From assembly GCA_034440635.1 (NCBI GenBank), contig JAOTON010001942.1:62001-126000 (forward strand): 64,000 nucleotides of DNA, read 5' to 3'. Every line of letters begins with the position of its first letter. Within the stretch, counting starts at the first letter, position 1. The translations under genes were made by a program, and so were the position numbers. The DNA is from Lepas anatifera. Its lineage: Eukaryota; Arthropoda; Thecostraca; Lepadidae. Of this stretch, positions 33,233 to 45,017 are shown in pieces. The notes under the pieces are model-generated. The model worked only from the letters and a program-made list of their open reading frames with translations, did not search any database and was not told where the DNA came from.

Positions 33233-34079
33233 AGAGGTAATTAGTTTCATATCATCTTTAAAAAAATTGGGAAACATTGCTTTGAATGTATCTAAAATAT
33301 ATCTCAGGAGTGGCAAAAAAGTGAATGTATCTCTTTGGCGTTTATTTTATTGATGCACTGGAACCCACTGTTAGTAACGACAGTTTGGGACCCGGGGAGA
33401 CTGCATGGGGACTATTTTCTCCCCAATCGGTGATCAAAATTATCTTCAGAAGCCTTAAACAGTTTGTAGAAGACCAACGAATATTTAGAATATTCGTTCA
33501 GGAGTCTCGTTCAGGGGCCTACGTTTGTCATTGGGGATTAGATTTCTACAGGACATGTCAGATCAGATCCCGATACACTTTGGGAAGCCCCATGATGGTT
33601 ACATGGACTACTGATTTTGTTTATATGATGATGATTAGCACACAGGGCCTTCACTAGCCATAAGGGTCTAATAAACCACTAGGTCAGAGCAATGATCCCA
33701 GTTCCCTTCAATCTGAGCTAGCCAGCCAAGAAGGATCTATGACTTAAGTTCATGGGCTTTGGCTTACTTCAAGACCCCAGTTATTGTAAACCTTTCTAAG
33801 GCTATATTCTGATATTATGCCCTCCTAAGACTTGACTGAGACAAGCAACTTGCCGTATTTCAATGTGGTACTTTGACCTCTTCCGTGCGTAGCCACGCTC
33901 GACGTAGGACAAGCGTACCCTGGATGCAAAGGGACCAGTACCGACCAAGCCTACGCAGAATATCAGCATACCGATCTAAGGTGCGCTGTACGATCACAAT
34001 GCTGATTTGGCCCTACCTGCGCAGTGCGGGCGCATGCTGGAAATCAGAATAAAATATCGACGTGCGTGCACCCATTCTT
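33233..34079. other. Unassigned interior DNA of the large hAT element
   Basis: Non-repetitive AT-rich sequence with one open frame (33325-33657, 110 codons) lacking any domain I recognise. It could be cargo captured by the element or another insertion. Confidence 0.4.
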
Positions 34080-34640
34080 ATGTACTCTTGGAATAATGAT
34101 ACGGCCCCTGGCGACCCTAAGGCAAGCAGAGGCCCAGTTTAGGGATACTCCACATCCATTAGGGATACTCTTATGGTTACCGAGGGTATCGCCCTGTCCG
34201 ACAAAAAAAACATGCTGGCAAGACATGGCCCGGACTGCGACCGAAAGATCTGTTAGTTACAGAGATCCCTGTTGACCTAAGATTGCCCTATTGATAACGA
34301 GGAGACTCCTGGTCCCAAAGGACCTGCTGACCGTAGAGGGCCCTACTTGTCACAGCATCCCCCGCTGGCCACAGAGGGCATTCTCGGTGGCAGACAGAAG
34401 GCTCTTCTGACTGCATTGGGCCCTGCCGACCACGGAATGATGTGCTGGTCATGCTTGTCACAGAGGGCCCTGTTGAAAACAGGTGACCCACCTGATAAAA
34501 GAGTGTTCTTCTGCCCCTAGGCGACCCTGACGGTCACGTATAGGGCGTCACTTGCCGCAGAGAGTCACGCTTGTAACAGCAAGTCATGCTGGTCCCCGAG
34601 GTTTACTGTTGGTCATAGATTGGCGCAGCCCGGCTGCCCT
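34080..34640 (+). repeat. Degenerate ~28-bp tandem array, CAGAGGGCCCTGCTGGTCA-like
   Basis: About twenty poorly matching units, each with a GGGCCCTG-like core and a GTCACAG or GACCACAG-like spacer. Its logic is like the other arrays: GC-rich core and variable arm. Confidence 0.65.
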
Positions 34641-35780
34641 TCACGCGATATTTTCCCTTCGAGTGCCTTTCATGCGACTGCGCTAGTCGCCCCACCCCTT
34701 TGCTACGTTTCTGTTGCTCCCTACTTTAGTTTCATCACCCAATCAACTCTCCTTCCCCGATCACCAAGGCATTTTCCAGCTCTATCAAACCGGCTGCAAA
34801 CTCAACCTATCCAAGGTGATGATGTTAGAGATCGCACCTGACCAACACTGACCGAGCTTATCTATCACTGATCAACAACCGAGAGGGCTGGGTACATGGA
34901 CGATCCAGGATTTCGATAATCGGAAGCGAAGTCTCCGGGGGCGGTCAGACTACCATTTGGGTTCAGCCTTTGGTATCATGGATCTTTGTGATGTTAATTT
35001 TGCGTATTTTTGATGCCATTTGAAAAAGTGCCGCTTAAAAAAAAAACACGTTGCTAAGAAAAGGAAGAATTTCTCAAAGTGCCTCTAGTTAAACAAGCAA
35101 CAATGAAACAGGGCACCTTCTACCTGGATTACGTTTTGAAGCAGACTTTGCGCAGAGACGGCCTTTGGAGATTTTACGAAACCATTCGTTGCAGTTTACC
35201 CTGTCTGCGCGGAGCGGATAGTGTTAAATCCATAATATTCTACATAAGGCGAAACTTTTTGCTGTTTACAAACTTGTGGGAGAGGACGCAACCGAAATTC
35301 TGCAGGTGCCTCCTGCCGAGCTCTCAATGTTTTTGTTACACAGATGACGTGGAAATTTCGCATTGCTGTCTGGGCACAGCATTTCATTAGTGGCACTGCG
35401 AAAAAAACACCTCGGCAAAATAAGTAAATGATCGAAGTCAACAGCGTATTGGGTTATCAGTAGATCCGGAATGTTTTTTAAACACATTTAAGGGATATTG
35501 GTATATGTGCTCAAAATTTGCTTCACAAAAAAACATTATTTTTACCAGTCCCCTATATTCCATCGTAGCATGTTCTTGTCGCAAAAGACAACACAACCAC
35601 ATATCGGACGGGCACAAGACCACACATGGGATGGGCATGAATGCGCCCTGGGGGATCCTGCGTTGTAACGGAGCAGAATGACACCAATCGATACCCAAAG
35701 CAAACATTAAAAGAACTCGGGGCAATTGTTACCACTCAAAGCTGAGAGCTGTCCATGTGCCATGGGAATGTCATGTTGCA
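34641..35780. other. Unassigned interior DNA of the large hAT element
   Basis: Lacks repeats except for a GGACGATCCAGGATTTCG sequence near 34898 resembling an eroded hAT left end. No recognisable protein. Confidence 0.4.
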
Positions 35781-36560
35781 GTGGGATGCCCTAAGGCTGA
35801 AAAAGAGCGGTTAATCGTGAAATTGGGACACCCGAACACAAAGTAGAGGACATCCGAAGTTGAAGGCGGTACACGTAAAAGTGGGGCGCCCCAAGGCTAA
35901 GAAAGAACAGACAATTGTGGAAAATGGGCGCGCAATCATGCACTAGAGGGCAGTCAAAAGTGGATCAGAGCGATCAATTTTACGGTGGGCCGCTTTAGAG
36001 CTAAAAGGGACGGTCAATCATGATATAGGGGTTCTGAACCACAAAGCGGAGGGCAGTCAGAGGTGAATGAGGGCAGTCCACGGTGAAATGGGGTGCTCTA
36101 AGGTTGGACAAGACCGGCCAGCGGTGGAGAAGGTGCGCACAATCATACAGAAGAGAGCGGCTAAAAATGGATGAGGGCAGTCCATGTTGCAGTGGGGCAC
36201 CCTAGGGCTGAAAAGTGGGTCAATTGTGAAAATGGGGAGCCCAGTCACAAAGTTAAGGGCGCATGCAGGTAAATGACGGTGGTCCACGTCGTAGAGGTCC
36301 ACCAAGCGCTGAAAAAGTGTGGCCAAACGTGAAATATGGGGTTCCCTACCATAAAATAGAGGGCGTCCGGAGGTGAGTGAGGGGTCCACATTGAAGTGAG
36401 GCGCCTTAGATCTGCAGAGGAGCGACCAATAGTGGAGAACAGGAGAACAGGCGCCTAGTCATAAAGAAGAGGGTGTCAAAAAATCGATGAGGGAGGTTCA
36501 CGTTGAAGTGTGACGCCTATTAGTGACCCGGGGGCATGATATATGAGGGGGTGCTAGGTT
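35781..36560 (+). repeat. ~103-bp higher-order tandem array
   Basis: A landmark GTGGGGCGCCCTAAGGCTGA-like segment recurs at about 35781, 35881, 35985, 36087, 36192, 36291, 36396 and 36508, an interval of 99-112 bp. Within each unit are about four shorter related pieces (GTCAATCATG, CACAAAGTAGAGGGC, AGGTGAATGAGGGC). Degenerate and non-coding. Confidence 0.8.
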
Positions 36561-37139
36561 TATAAATGAGTTCAGCGGTGATACAGCATGGGAGTGCCAA
36601 AAGTTCAGTGTGGTACAGTGGTACACCCTGTGGGACGCCGGTGGTCTATAGCCGGGGAAAGTGTGGTGAGTTAGTCAGTCAGTTATGTGGGCTTTCGGGG
36701 CGAGGGATGGTAATGGTGATAGTGCATCGGGGGGACGCTGATACTTCACCGAGGCGATACCGAGACTGGAGTTATGGATACCGGTGCTGCAGGCAAGGGG
36801 CGCCTGCGGTACATAGGCGTGGAACCGTCAGTTGAGCGTCTGTGGGAGCAAATAATCCATCATAGGGACACTGGTAGGGTAACAACAGGGTAGAAGGGGG
36901 TACACGAATAGGGCACTGGTTGGGGAACAGGGAGGAGAAGACGGTGCATGGGAAGAGCGCTGACGGCGCAATTTGGTCATCAAGGAGAAACCGAAGCGGA
37001 AGTTTGGAGCTTCCGGTGATACAGCTTGGGAGTACTTGCATTCAGTGAAATTTGTGGGAGCTGTCAAGGGGAGGCGCTGGTAAGACAACGGGCCACTTTT
37101 GGGATGCAAGAAATGCAGAGTAAAGAGAAGCTGCATGGG

Positions 37140-39800
37140 GTTTCTGGCAGGGATGTGTTGGTGCGTTCATGGAGCTAACGATAGGCACCCATCATGTACC
37201 ATGGAGGCGGTTGAGGCACAGGGCATGCTGTCAAAAAAATGGGGCGCCCATAGTGCCGCGTGGCGGGGGTAGAGGGGGGGTGACTGGGCGCCGGTAGAGC
37301 AAAAGTAGGATACCAATGATGCATCAACTAATCAGCAGAAATGTGTGGGCGCCTATAGTGAAGTGTGGGGGCACCAATGGAGCGAAAGAAAAGCATTAAT
37401 GTGTATCATGGGGGCCGCCAGACCGAGCGGTTTGTCGAAATTTGGGGGCGCTCCCGATGAGCACACTGTGGGGGACGAAGGCGCCGGTGGAGCATAGCAC
37501 AGGCACCAATGATTCATTATGGGGGCGCCAGTGATACAGACCGATGTGTCAAAAGATGGTCTGGGGGAGGGCGCCCATAACGCTAAAAGCAGACAACAAT
37601 AATGCATCATAAGGGTGGAGCTTGAGTGGTATAGGAGGTGCTGTTGAAAGGTGAAGACCCCCTCAATGGGGCATGGGGGCGCCGTTTGAGATTGAAAAGA
37701 AACGCACCAATTATGCACCATGGGGGAGCCAGAGGTAAGGAGCGGGTCCAAAAAGTAGGGGGTGCCCACAGTGAAGCGTGGGGGCGCCGGTGGAGTGCAC
37801 AGAAGACACCAATGATGCCCAATGGGGATGCCGGTGGTACATGCGGGGTTTCAGCACATGGGGCGCCCACAGTGACGCGTGGGGGCGCCGTTGAAGTACA
37901 AACGAGACATCAATGCTGCACCATGGAGGCGCCAGTGGTATAGAGTGGATTTTCCGAAGGTGGGGGCGCCCGTAGTGAGGATTGGGGCGCCAATAGTTTA
38001 TAGAGGGATGCCAAGAAGTGAGAGAGCCTACGATGAGGCTTGGTGGGCGCCGGTTCAGTGAAACGAAGGCATCAATGATGCCCAATTGGGGCGCCGGTGG
38101 TACATGCGGGGTTCCAAAAGATGGGGCGCCCACAGTGACCCGTGGGGGCGCCGTTGAAGTACAAACGAGACATCAATGCTGCACCATGGAGGCGCCAGTG
38201 ATATAGAGCAGATTTTTAGAAGATGGGGGCGCCCGTAGTGAAGAGTGGGGCGCCGGTAGTATATAGCGGGATGTCAAGAGGTGGAAAAGGCTTGGGGGCG
38301 CCAGTGGAGTGAAACGAAGGCACCAATGATGCCCAATGGGGGCACCGGTGGTACACGCGGGGTTCCAAAGATGGGGCGCCCACAGTGACGCGTGGGGGCG
38401 CCGTTGGAGCAAAAACGAGACATCAATGCTGCACCATGGAGGCGCCAGTGGTATAGAGCGGATTGTTAGAAGGTGGTGGCGCCCGTAGTGGGGAGTGGGG
38501 ATCCAGAAGTACATAGCGGGGAGACAGAGTGCGGGCTCCACTGGTATAAAACGGGCTGGTAAAGGGTGAAGACCCCCTCAGTGAGGCATGGGGGCGCCAT
38601 TTGAGCAAAAAGGCACCAATGATGTACCACGGGGGCGCCAATGGTAAAGAGCGGCTCTAAGAGCAGAGGCGCCCACGGTGAAGCGTGGGGGCGCCGGTGG
38701 AGTGCACAGAAGACATCAATGCTGCACCATGGAGGCGCCAGTAGAAAAGGACGGATTTTTAGAAAATGGGGGCGCCGGTCGTGAAGAGTGGGACGAAGAT
38801 AGTATATAGCGAGATATCAAGAGATGTAAGAGGCTTGGGGGCGCCTTTGGAGTGAAACTAAGGCACCAATGATGCCCAATGGGGGCGCCGGTGGTACATG
38901 CGGGGTTCCAAAAGGTGGGGCGCCCACAGTGACGCGTGGGGGCGCCGTTGAAGAAAAAACGAGACATCAATGCTGCACCATGGAGGGGCCAGTGGTATAG
39001 AGCGGATTTTCGGAAGGTGGGGGCACCCGTAGTGGGGAGTGGGAAGAGAGAGAGTAGGGGCTCACTGGTATAAAACAGGCTGGTAAAAGGTGAAGACCTC
39101 CTCAGTGAGGCATGGGGGGCGCCATTTAAGCAAAATGCGCCAATGATGTACCACGGGGGCGCCAATGGTGAAGATCGACTCTAAAAAGCAGAGGCGCCCA
39201 CGGTGAAGTGTGGGGTGCCGGTGAAGTACACAGAAGACGCAAATGATACCCAATGGGGGCGCCGGTGGTACATGCGGGTTCCAAAAGGCGGGGCGCCCAC
39301 AGTGACGCGTGGGGGCGCCGTTGGAGCAAAAACGAGACATCAATGCTGCACCATGGAGGCGCCAGTGGTATAGAGCGGATTTTCCGAAGGTGGGGGCGCC
39401 CGTAGTGAGGATTGGGGCGCCAATAGTTTATAGCGGGATGCCAAGAAGTGGGAGAGCCCACGATGAGGCTTGGGGGCGCCGGTGGAGTGAAACGAAGGCA
39501 CCAATGATGCCCAATGGGGGCACCGGTGGTTCATGCGGGGTTCCAAAGATGGGGCGCCCACAGTGACGCGTGGGGGCGCCGCTGGAGCGAAAACGAGACA
39601 TCAATGCTGCACCATGGAGGCGCCAGTGATATAGAGCGGATTTTTAGAAGATGGGGGCGCTTGTAGTGGAGAGTGGGGCGCCGGTGGTATATACTGGGAT
39701 GTCAAGAGGTGAAAGAGGTTTTGGGGCGTCGGTGGAGTGGAACAAGGGCACCAATGATGCACCAGGGGGCACCAGTGATACAGGGCGGGTTGTCAAAATG
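37140..39800 (+). repeat. ~250-bp higher-order array of GGGGGCGCC subunits
   Basis: The landmark GACATCAATGCTGCACCATGG recurs at 37906, 38169, 38419, 38712, 38963, 39336 and 39597 (intervals 263, 250, 293, 251, 373, 261). Each unit consists of subunits of 22-45 bp carrying GGGGGCGCC or GGCGCC cores. Many overlapping open frames on both strands follow from the repetition and are not genes. The array continues less regularly back to about 36560. Confidence 0.88.
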
Positions 39801-40250
39801 TGGTATTTGCATGCAGCAGAATTACCACGGGGTGCCAGTATTTCCGTTAGGCATACAAATGTGGAGCAAATGGAGGCGGCCCCCGAGGGTGCCTTAGTGC
39901 CGAGGGGGCGCCTTACCAGCGAGGGGGGGCCGCGACCCCCGCGGCCCCCCACCTGGATCCGCCCCTGCAACGCTGTCCCGTATGATTAAAGCCGGCAGTA
40001 GGACAGCCTTGCTAATACATTGGCAAGATCGTCGTATCCTTACAAATGCCGAACACATTTTGACCTGGTATTACTTGTGTCGCGGAAGCACCGGAAGTGT
40101 AAGATGCACGTGCGCTACTGCATTTTTCATTTGTGTCGTGATTAGAGGTGGGACTTTCCAGGCCCGGGGGCCCGGGGCAAAAGCCCGGCCCAGGCCCGCG
40201 GGCTTGGACCGGGCCTGAAGGCCTGACTTAGGCCAATGCCGGGCTGATAA

Positions 40251-42301
40251 CGGGCTTCACCCAGCTCATTCCGGGCTTCAACTGAACTGGGACTTGAAAG
40301 TCAATTTTCTGTAAGTTAAATAAGCCTTTTTCAGTACAGACCTAGTTTTTTTCCACTGAAACATAATCTTATTCATGCACCTGCAGCTTTTGAAAATGCA
40401 TTTACAATTAATTTTGAGACATGGACTTTAAGAAATACATCAGGAATGTAAAAGCATGAAGCTCCAACTTTCTATCTGTTACTCATGTCAGGGTCAAAAG
40501 CAAGTTACTTAAACCTGTATCAATATTTATAATCAAATATTGAATAATGCCTACAGTTGCACACATCCATGCTGTACTGTCATCTTATGAATATCCTAAT
40601 GACTTCAAAATCTTCAAGTCATATATGGGTGAATAAAATATAAATTGTGGTAGCCTATTTGTTACTTCCATATTGTCAGTATACCATTTCAAAGGAAGTC
40701 ATTTAACCCATTTGTTGCTGACATATTGATACTAACACCTAGCTCTAGCTAGAACATTCTTTCCAGAAGCTTTCTGCTTCAGGTAAAAAGAAAATGCCAT
40801 CTATGGAGCCATTCCCATGTCCTCTGCCAAAAATGGTGAAGTGAATGACAGGTACAAACTATCTATTGGCAGCCCATAATTGTCAAACTGGCCTGATAAC
40901 TCTAGATGCAAGAACAAATGTTGATAAGTATGATTCTTCCACAGCTTCATCTTGCTCCTTCATTGCCCAAAAGATGCAGAATCCACTCGAAAAGGCTAGT
41001 ATAAGCAAGGGAATAGGCACAAAGAAAACATGTTTTTGATCGAAGTACTTTAGAATATAAATTAGTCTGTTGTGGGGAGATACAGGGGAGAGCAGTCAGC
41101 CTTAGAAGGAACCTTTGAAATTGCACCAAAACATGAATATACTTGACATCATGTGTTGCATTTTCCTTGTGGAGATACTTCCCTGGCCTCTATGAAATAC
41201 AACTTCTATTATAAGCTTTGAACATAACAGCACTTCCCTCCCAAGATACCTTTACTTTACACCTCCCTCCCAGCACACTCAAAATGTACTACGGAAACAT
41301 AGAAACACAGAACACAAAAACAATATCCAAATTATGATGGTCTTCAGATACGCCAAATTCAGCGGGCTTCAGAACAGCTTGAAAATATTTGCAAAGTCAG
41401 AAAAGCGTCATATATGAAACAACTGCGCAAAAAGGGGGCTATTCTCAGGAACTAAACAAATGCACTACACAGTTTTTGCTGATTTTTAAATCCCTGAAAT
41501 TTTTAGAATATATTTTTAAAAGTACTGAAATATTTAAAGTGAAATAAGCTTAGTATTCTGGTAAATTTTAGTGAAAAACATTTTCATAAATGATTTCTAT
41601 AACGTAGACAAGCACGGCGCTTCAGATACCTTCTAAGCGCAAGCCCCTAAAATACAACAAAACAAAGGGAAATAGTGTTCAAGCCCGCATGGTGATGGTA
41701 ATGTGGATGGACTCGAGTTTTTTTGTGTCAGATTTACTTTTGGTGGAGATTGGGTGCAACCTTTTAATACCATGTTTGGTGCGAACCTGTGGAAAACTAG
41801 TGGTTCTTTATCAAGATAGGCTGATGGACCTTGTTGGCCTGTTGCCTTACCTACTTTGCAGATCGGGCTGACCCAAGCAGAACAATCTTTTGACTATATT
41901 CCAAGCTGTTTACTGGCTAAATTAAAAGGAAATGCTCACATGTATCAATTCAGGGACAGTGTGAAGGATTTTTGGTTCATTCACCGCCATTCTGCCATGA
42001 TATTCTGAAAAGTTTTAGCTGAAAACTTGTCACTGCTCTCTCCTCTATTCATAAACATTATTGGAACTCAATTGTGAGGCTTGTGCCAGCATAAAATGAT
42101 TTTTAAAAGTGCAACCATGGAGGAAATGTCTGATATGAGTGGGCTTATTTCATCCCGATTCTTTCAGCTGCCATGTGCATACCTCTATCTCGAATGCCCA
42201 TTGTTTTATAAGGTGATGCTGGTCATTATCTGAAGTAAGCTTGCATCATAAGCAAGGCATGTTTCATACTGTGTTTTTCAGTATCATTTTCTGCTGAATT
42301 A
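40251..42301. other. AT-rich non-coding interior of the hAT element
   Basis: No domain recognised in any frame; mainly AT-rich DNA. It could be decayed transposase introns or captured host sequence. Confidence 0.45.
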
Positions 42302-42882
42302 TTAACACGCGCATTGACGGGGGTCTGAGCCACCTTCGCATTGACGGGGGGGCGGGTACCCGCCCCCCTAAGATCTCGAGAACCACGGTAGGTAGCGAAA
42401 AACGGTAAACGGCGTTAGGCTGCCCATCCACTTCTCCATCGAAAACATTTGGACCATTTTTTTGTCAGGTCACATTTAAGGTCACGAAAGGTCAAAACAT
42501 GCCCGTCATAGGGATAACATGTAAATTCAGTTTTTCGGCCATTACATTTGAACAAGTAAAGATAGAGCAAAACGACTTGAACTATATGAATCCTCTTAGC
42601 AAGCCGAATCGAATGATATATAATTTGACCTTGCTAGGTCAAATCAAGGATTTGACCTGACCTGAGGTCAGGTCAGGGTCAAATTATATCAAATGCATAT
42701 CATTAGAACCGCAAAGCCTAGGCGAGTCTAATGCAGCTAAAATAAATGCTCTATCACCATCCGTTACTGAGTTATTCCGTAAAAACCATTTTTCCCATGT
42801 ATTTCCAATGGAGAGGTCATGCCTCGTACCTGACCTTAAGTCATCGATATCAAAAATACCGGAACATATTTTAGAGAACTCG

Positions 42883-44459
42883 CACAGAAAGAATTTATTA
42901 CAAGGTACAAGCTTAAAATTGTGTTTCTACAAGTTTTACCGTTGCAGAACAATAGTTGCACCGTAGTTCAATTACCGAAGTAAAACAACCCTGGTTAAGT
43001 CACTAGCATAAAGCGATGCAATTACTACGGAATGACAACCTTGCCTTGTGCCACAATAGTGCGCGCCTCGTTCATACCTGGTTCATACCTTGCTTGCGCA
43101 CCAGCGCTGCACTAACTGAATACTAGGCGTTGTGGTGGCATTGTAAATAGCTGGTAGGTAAAGCTAGGCGTTGCTGCACCCTTGCTCGGCCATTGTCGTT
43201 TGACTATGGTTTCAAATACCTGCTCGGGTTACAGTCGCCATCTTGCTTTCTGTTTACCCGTGGCGATACACAGTGGCCTGGCACGCATGCCGTGTAGGTT
43301 AGAATAAATGTGACTTATTTTAATCAATCGTGGAACTTTGGAAGCTGTCTGGAATATTTGTCAGTGATCTGCGAGTGGAAAGAATTGTTCTCTGTTCCAA
43401 TAGTTGAAAAGTGAGGCATTTTGGAATGGTCAATCCAGGTCCAGGTAAGTAGGGATGTGGTTACGTCAGGCATGTATGCCATATTGGTATTAAGGCTCAT
43501 ATTTTCGTGTCAAAGGAGCACAGACTATTTGATCATATGGCTTAGGTACCTGCAGTGGGTAGAACCTAATTGTGTTTGCCCTATGGGCCCGTTTGAAAAA
43601 TAGGGTGAGTTGAGTTCCAATATGATCTTGTTGGTGTCTTCAGATGGATCGGCGCCTGATGAGTGATGTTGTGTTTTACCGATATGGGTAAGACAACGTG
43701 CGGGTTATTTTCTTGCTTGATAGGTGGCTCAATGCTTACCCTTTTTTCTACCGATGGTTTTCCGGTTGCATTTGGGGCCAGAAAACGCTTTAGCTTTCGC
43801 ATAGAGACTGAAAAGTTCCTTTTGAAGCAGAGGTAGGTACAAGGGGAGGGGCTAAGAGGGCTCAAGCCCTCTTCCACATCATGAAATGTCAGAGTGCCTA
43901 AAGTAAATGCGTAGTCGGATGCTGTCTAGACACTATGGCGGGGAGGCGCGAACGCCCAAGCTTCCCCCTCCCCGAAATGAAGTCCTGGATCTGCCGCTGT
44001 TGTAAAAACTTAATCCGAGTCTCGTTTTACCCTTGTAATAAGCCTTGCAACACCCTTGTTCCCTCCCGTTACGCACCGGTAAAGCGGTTGTGCAAGCAAG
44101 GTTCTAATCTCGTCACGCTCTTGTAGGAAGGCTGCCGTTGCGTACAAGGCGGACACAAGACTTTGTTCTACCCTTTGTTATGGGGTAATCATGACCTAGT
44201 AGAGGGCTTGTGGGGACGTTGTCAGCCATTGTCTTTGTCATGTAGGTTGACCATAGTTAAGTTACAAGGTTCGTACAACGTCTTCTAGCAACCATTGTCG
44301 TACTATGGTTCTACCATTGTTCTACATGGTTTTTCCTTGTATTTCCCTTTGTTTTCGTGGCACGGATTTTGAACGTACAAGCTTTGCGTTTTACCCTAGT
44401 AATTTTCCATGTAAACAAGGGTCTGACAAGGTTTGCCCTTGTAAAAATTTCTTTCTGTG
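42883..44459. mobile_element. DNA transposon, CACAGAAAG termini, inserted in E4
   Basis: Inverted ends CACAGAAAGAATTTATTACAA and, reversed from the right, CACAGAAAGAAATTTTTACAA. The uninterrupted sequence in E5 (GAACTCGGTGGGGCC) proves the insertion; CG is present on both sides, so the duplication is CG or none. Superfamily unknown. It contains TACAAGG/CCTTGTA repeats at both ends and no recognised protein. Confidence 0.72.
43840..44003. mobile_element. Decayed hAT MITE, related to 3116-3280
   Basis: GGCTCAAGCC, GAGTGCCTAAAG, the CCCCTCCCCGAAATGA block and GTCCTGGATCTGCCGCTG follow the same order as in 3116-3280. The left end is eroded and no duplication is visible. Confidence 0.55.
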
Positions 44460-45017
44460 CGGTGGGGCCATTATGTGATATGAGTTTCAATCGGACAAGT
44501 TCACTCTCCTCCGACTTATGCTATCTTAAACTTTTTTTGAGGTCGGGTCACTTGACCTGTACTGGTGACCTGACCTGAGATGACCTAACCTTAAAATTTT
44601 CACCGAAGTTGTAAAAATGATGAGGGAAAAGGTATACCAAGTACGGCGGCGCTACGCGCCGCCGTTTTTCTACTATCTCCGAAAAACCCGAGGGGGGCGG
44701 GTACCCGCCCCCCGTCAATGCGCGTGTTAAGATAGCTGAGGCTACTGATGCCGCATGCACCTTTTTAATATGGTTTTGGGTGCAACCAAAACTTTTTCCA
44801 GGATAAATTGGCTTAAAATATGTATTTGAGACAGCTGTAAAGTAAATAAATGCTGTATACAGTCGTTTATGGTTTTTCCATGATACCGGGCCTTCCCGGG
44901 CTTGATGAGCCATTTCTACCACAAACCGGGCTTGTGACGGGCTTCTAAAATCAGCAGCAGACCGGGCCCGGGCCCGGGCCTGCAAAATTGCCCGAAACTC
45001 CCACCTCTAGTCGTGAT

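Larger units (their letters stand above)
32144..39967. mobile_element. 7.8 kb hAT-like element filled with tandem repeats
   Basis: Perfect inverted ends CAGGGGCGGATCCAGG and CCTGGATCCGCCCCTG flanked by a perfect 8-bp duplication, CAACGCTG, at 32136-32143 and 39968-39975. The 8-bp length and CAGGGGCGG terminus indicate hAT. Just inside the left end GGGGGCGCC occurs three times at about 30-35 bp spacing (32195-32240). The interior holds a nested TTAA element (32289-33232), unassigned DNA, and three tandem arrays with unit sizes of about 28, 103 and 250 bp. No hAT transposase (BED finger, RW or dimerisation motifs) is recognisable, so it must have moved in trans. Confidence 0.88.
42302..44730 (+). 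mobile_element. TTAA-flanked AGGTCA element (E4), nested and itself interrupted
   Basis: Starts TTAACACGCGCATTGACGGG and ends CGTCAATGCGCGTGTTAA. Outer segments 42302-42882 and 44460-44730 match E2 and E3 continuously; the middle is a later insertion. The GC hairpin GGCGGCGCTACGCGCCGCC lies at 44646-44664. Confidence 0.85.
40143..45009. mobile_element. 4.9 kb hAT-like element, TAGAGGTGGG termini, with nested insertions
   Basis: Ends TAGAGGTGGG and CCCACCTCTA with a perfect 8-bp duplication GTCGTGAT at 40135-40142 and 45010-45017. TAGAGGTGGG-like ends and 8-bp duplications are standard for hAT. Subterminal GGCCCGGG/CCCGGGCC blocks flank both ends (40160-40250, 44886-44990). A TTAA element occupies 42302-44730. 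The remaining 2.4 kb is AT-rich and has no recognisable transposase. Confidence 0.88.

Noticed and set aside
37353..39566. Many overlapping 70-150 codon open frames on both strands
   Set aside because: They arise from the GGGGGCGCC tandem array; the predicted proteins repeat the same short phrases, lack domains and overlap each other on both strands.
36560..39880. Centromeric satellite
   Set aside because: The array is only a few kilobases, lies inside a transposon with a target duplication and differs from the neighbouring array; nothing links it to a centromere.
43840..44003. Intact hAT MITE with target duplication
   Set aside because: The left end is eroded and the flanking octamers do not match, so only a decayed relative is claimed.
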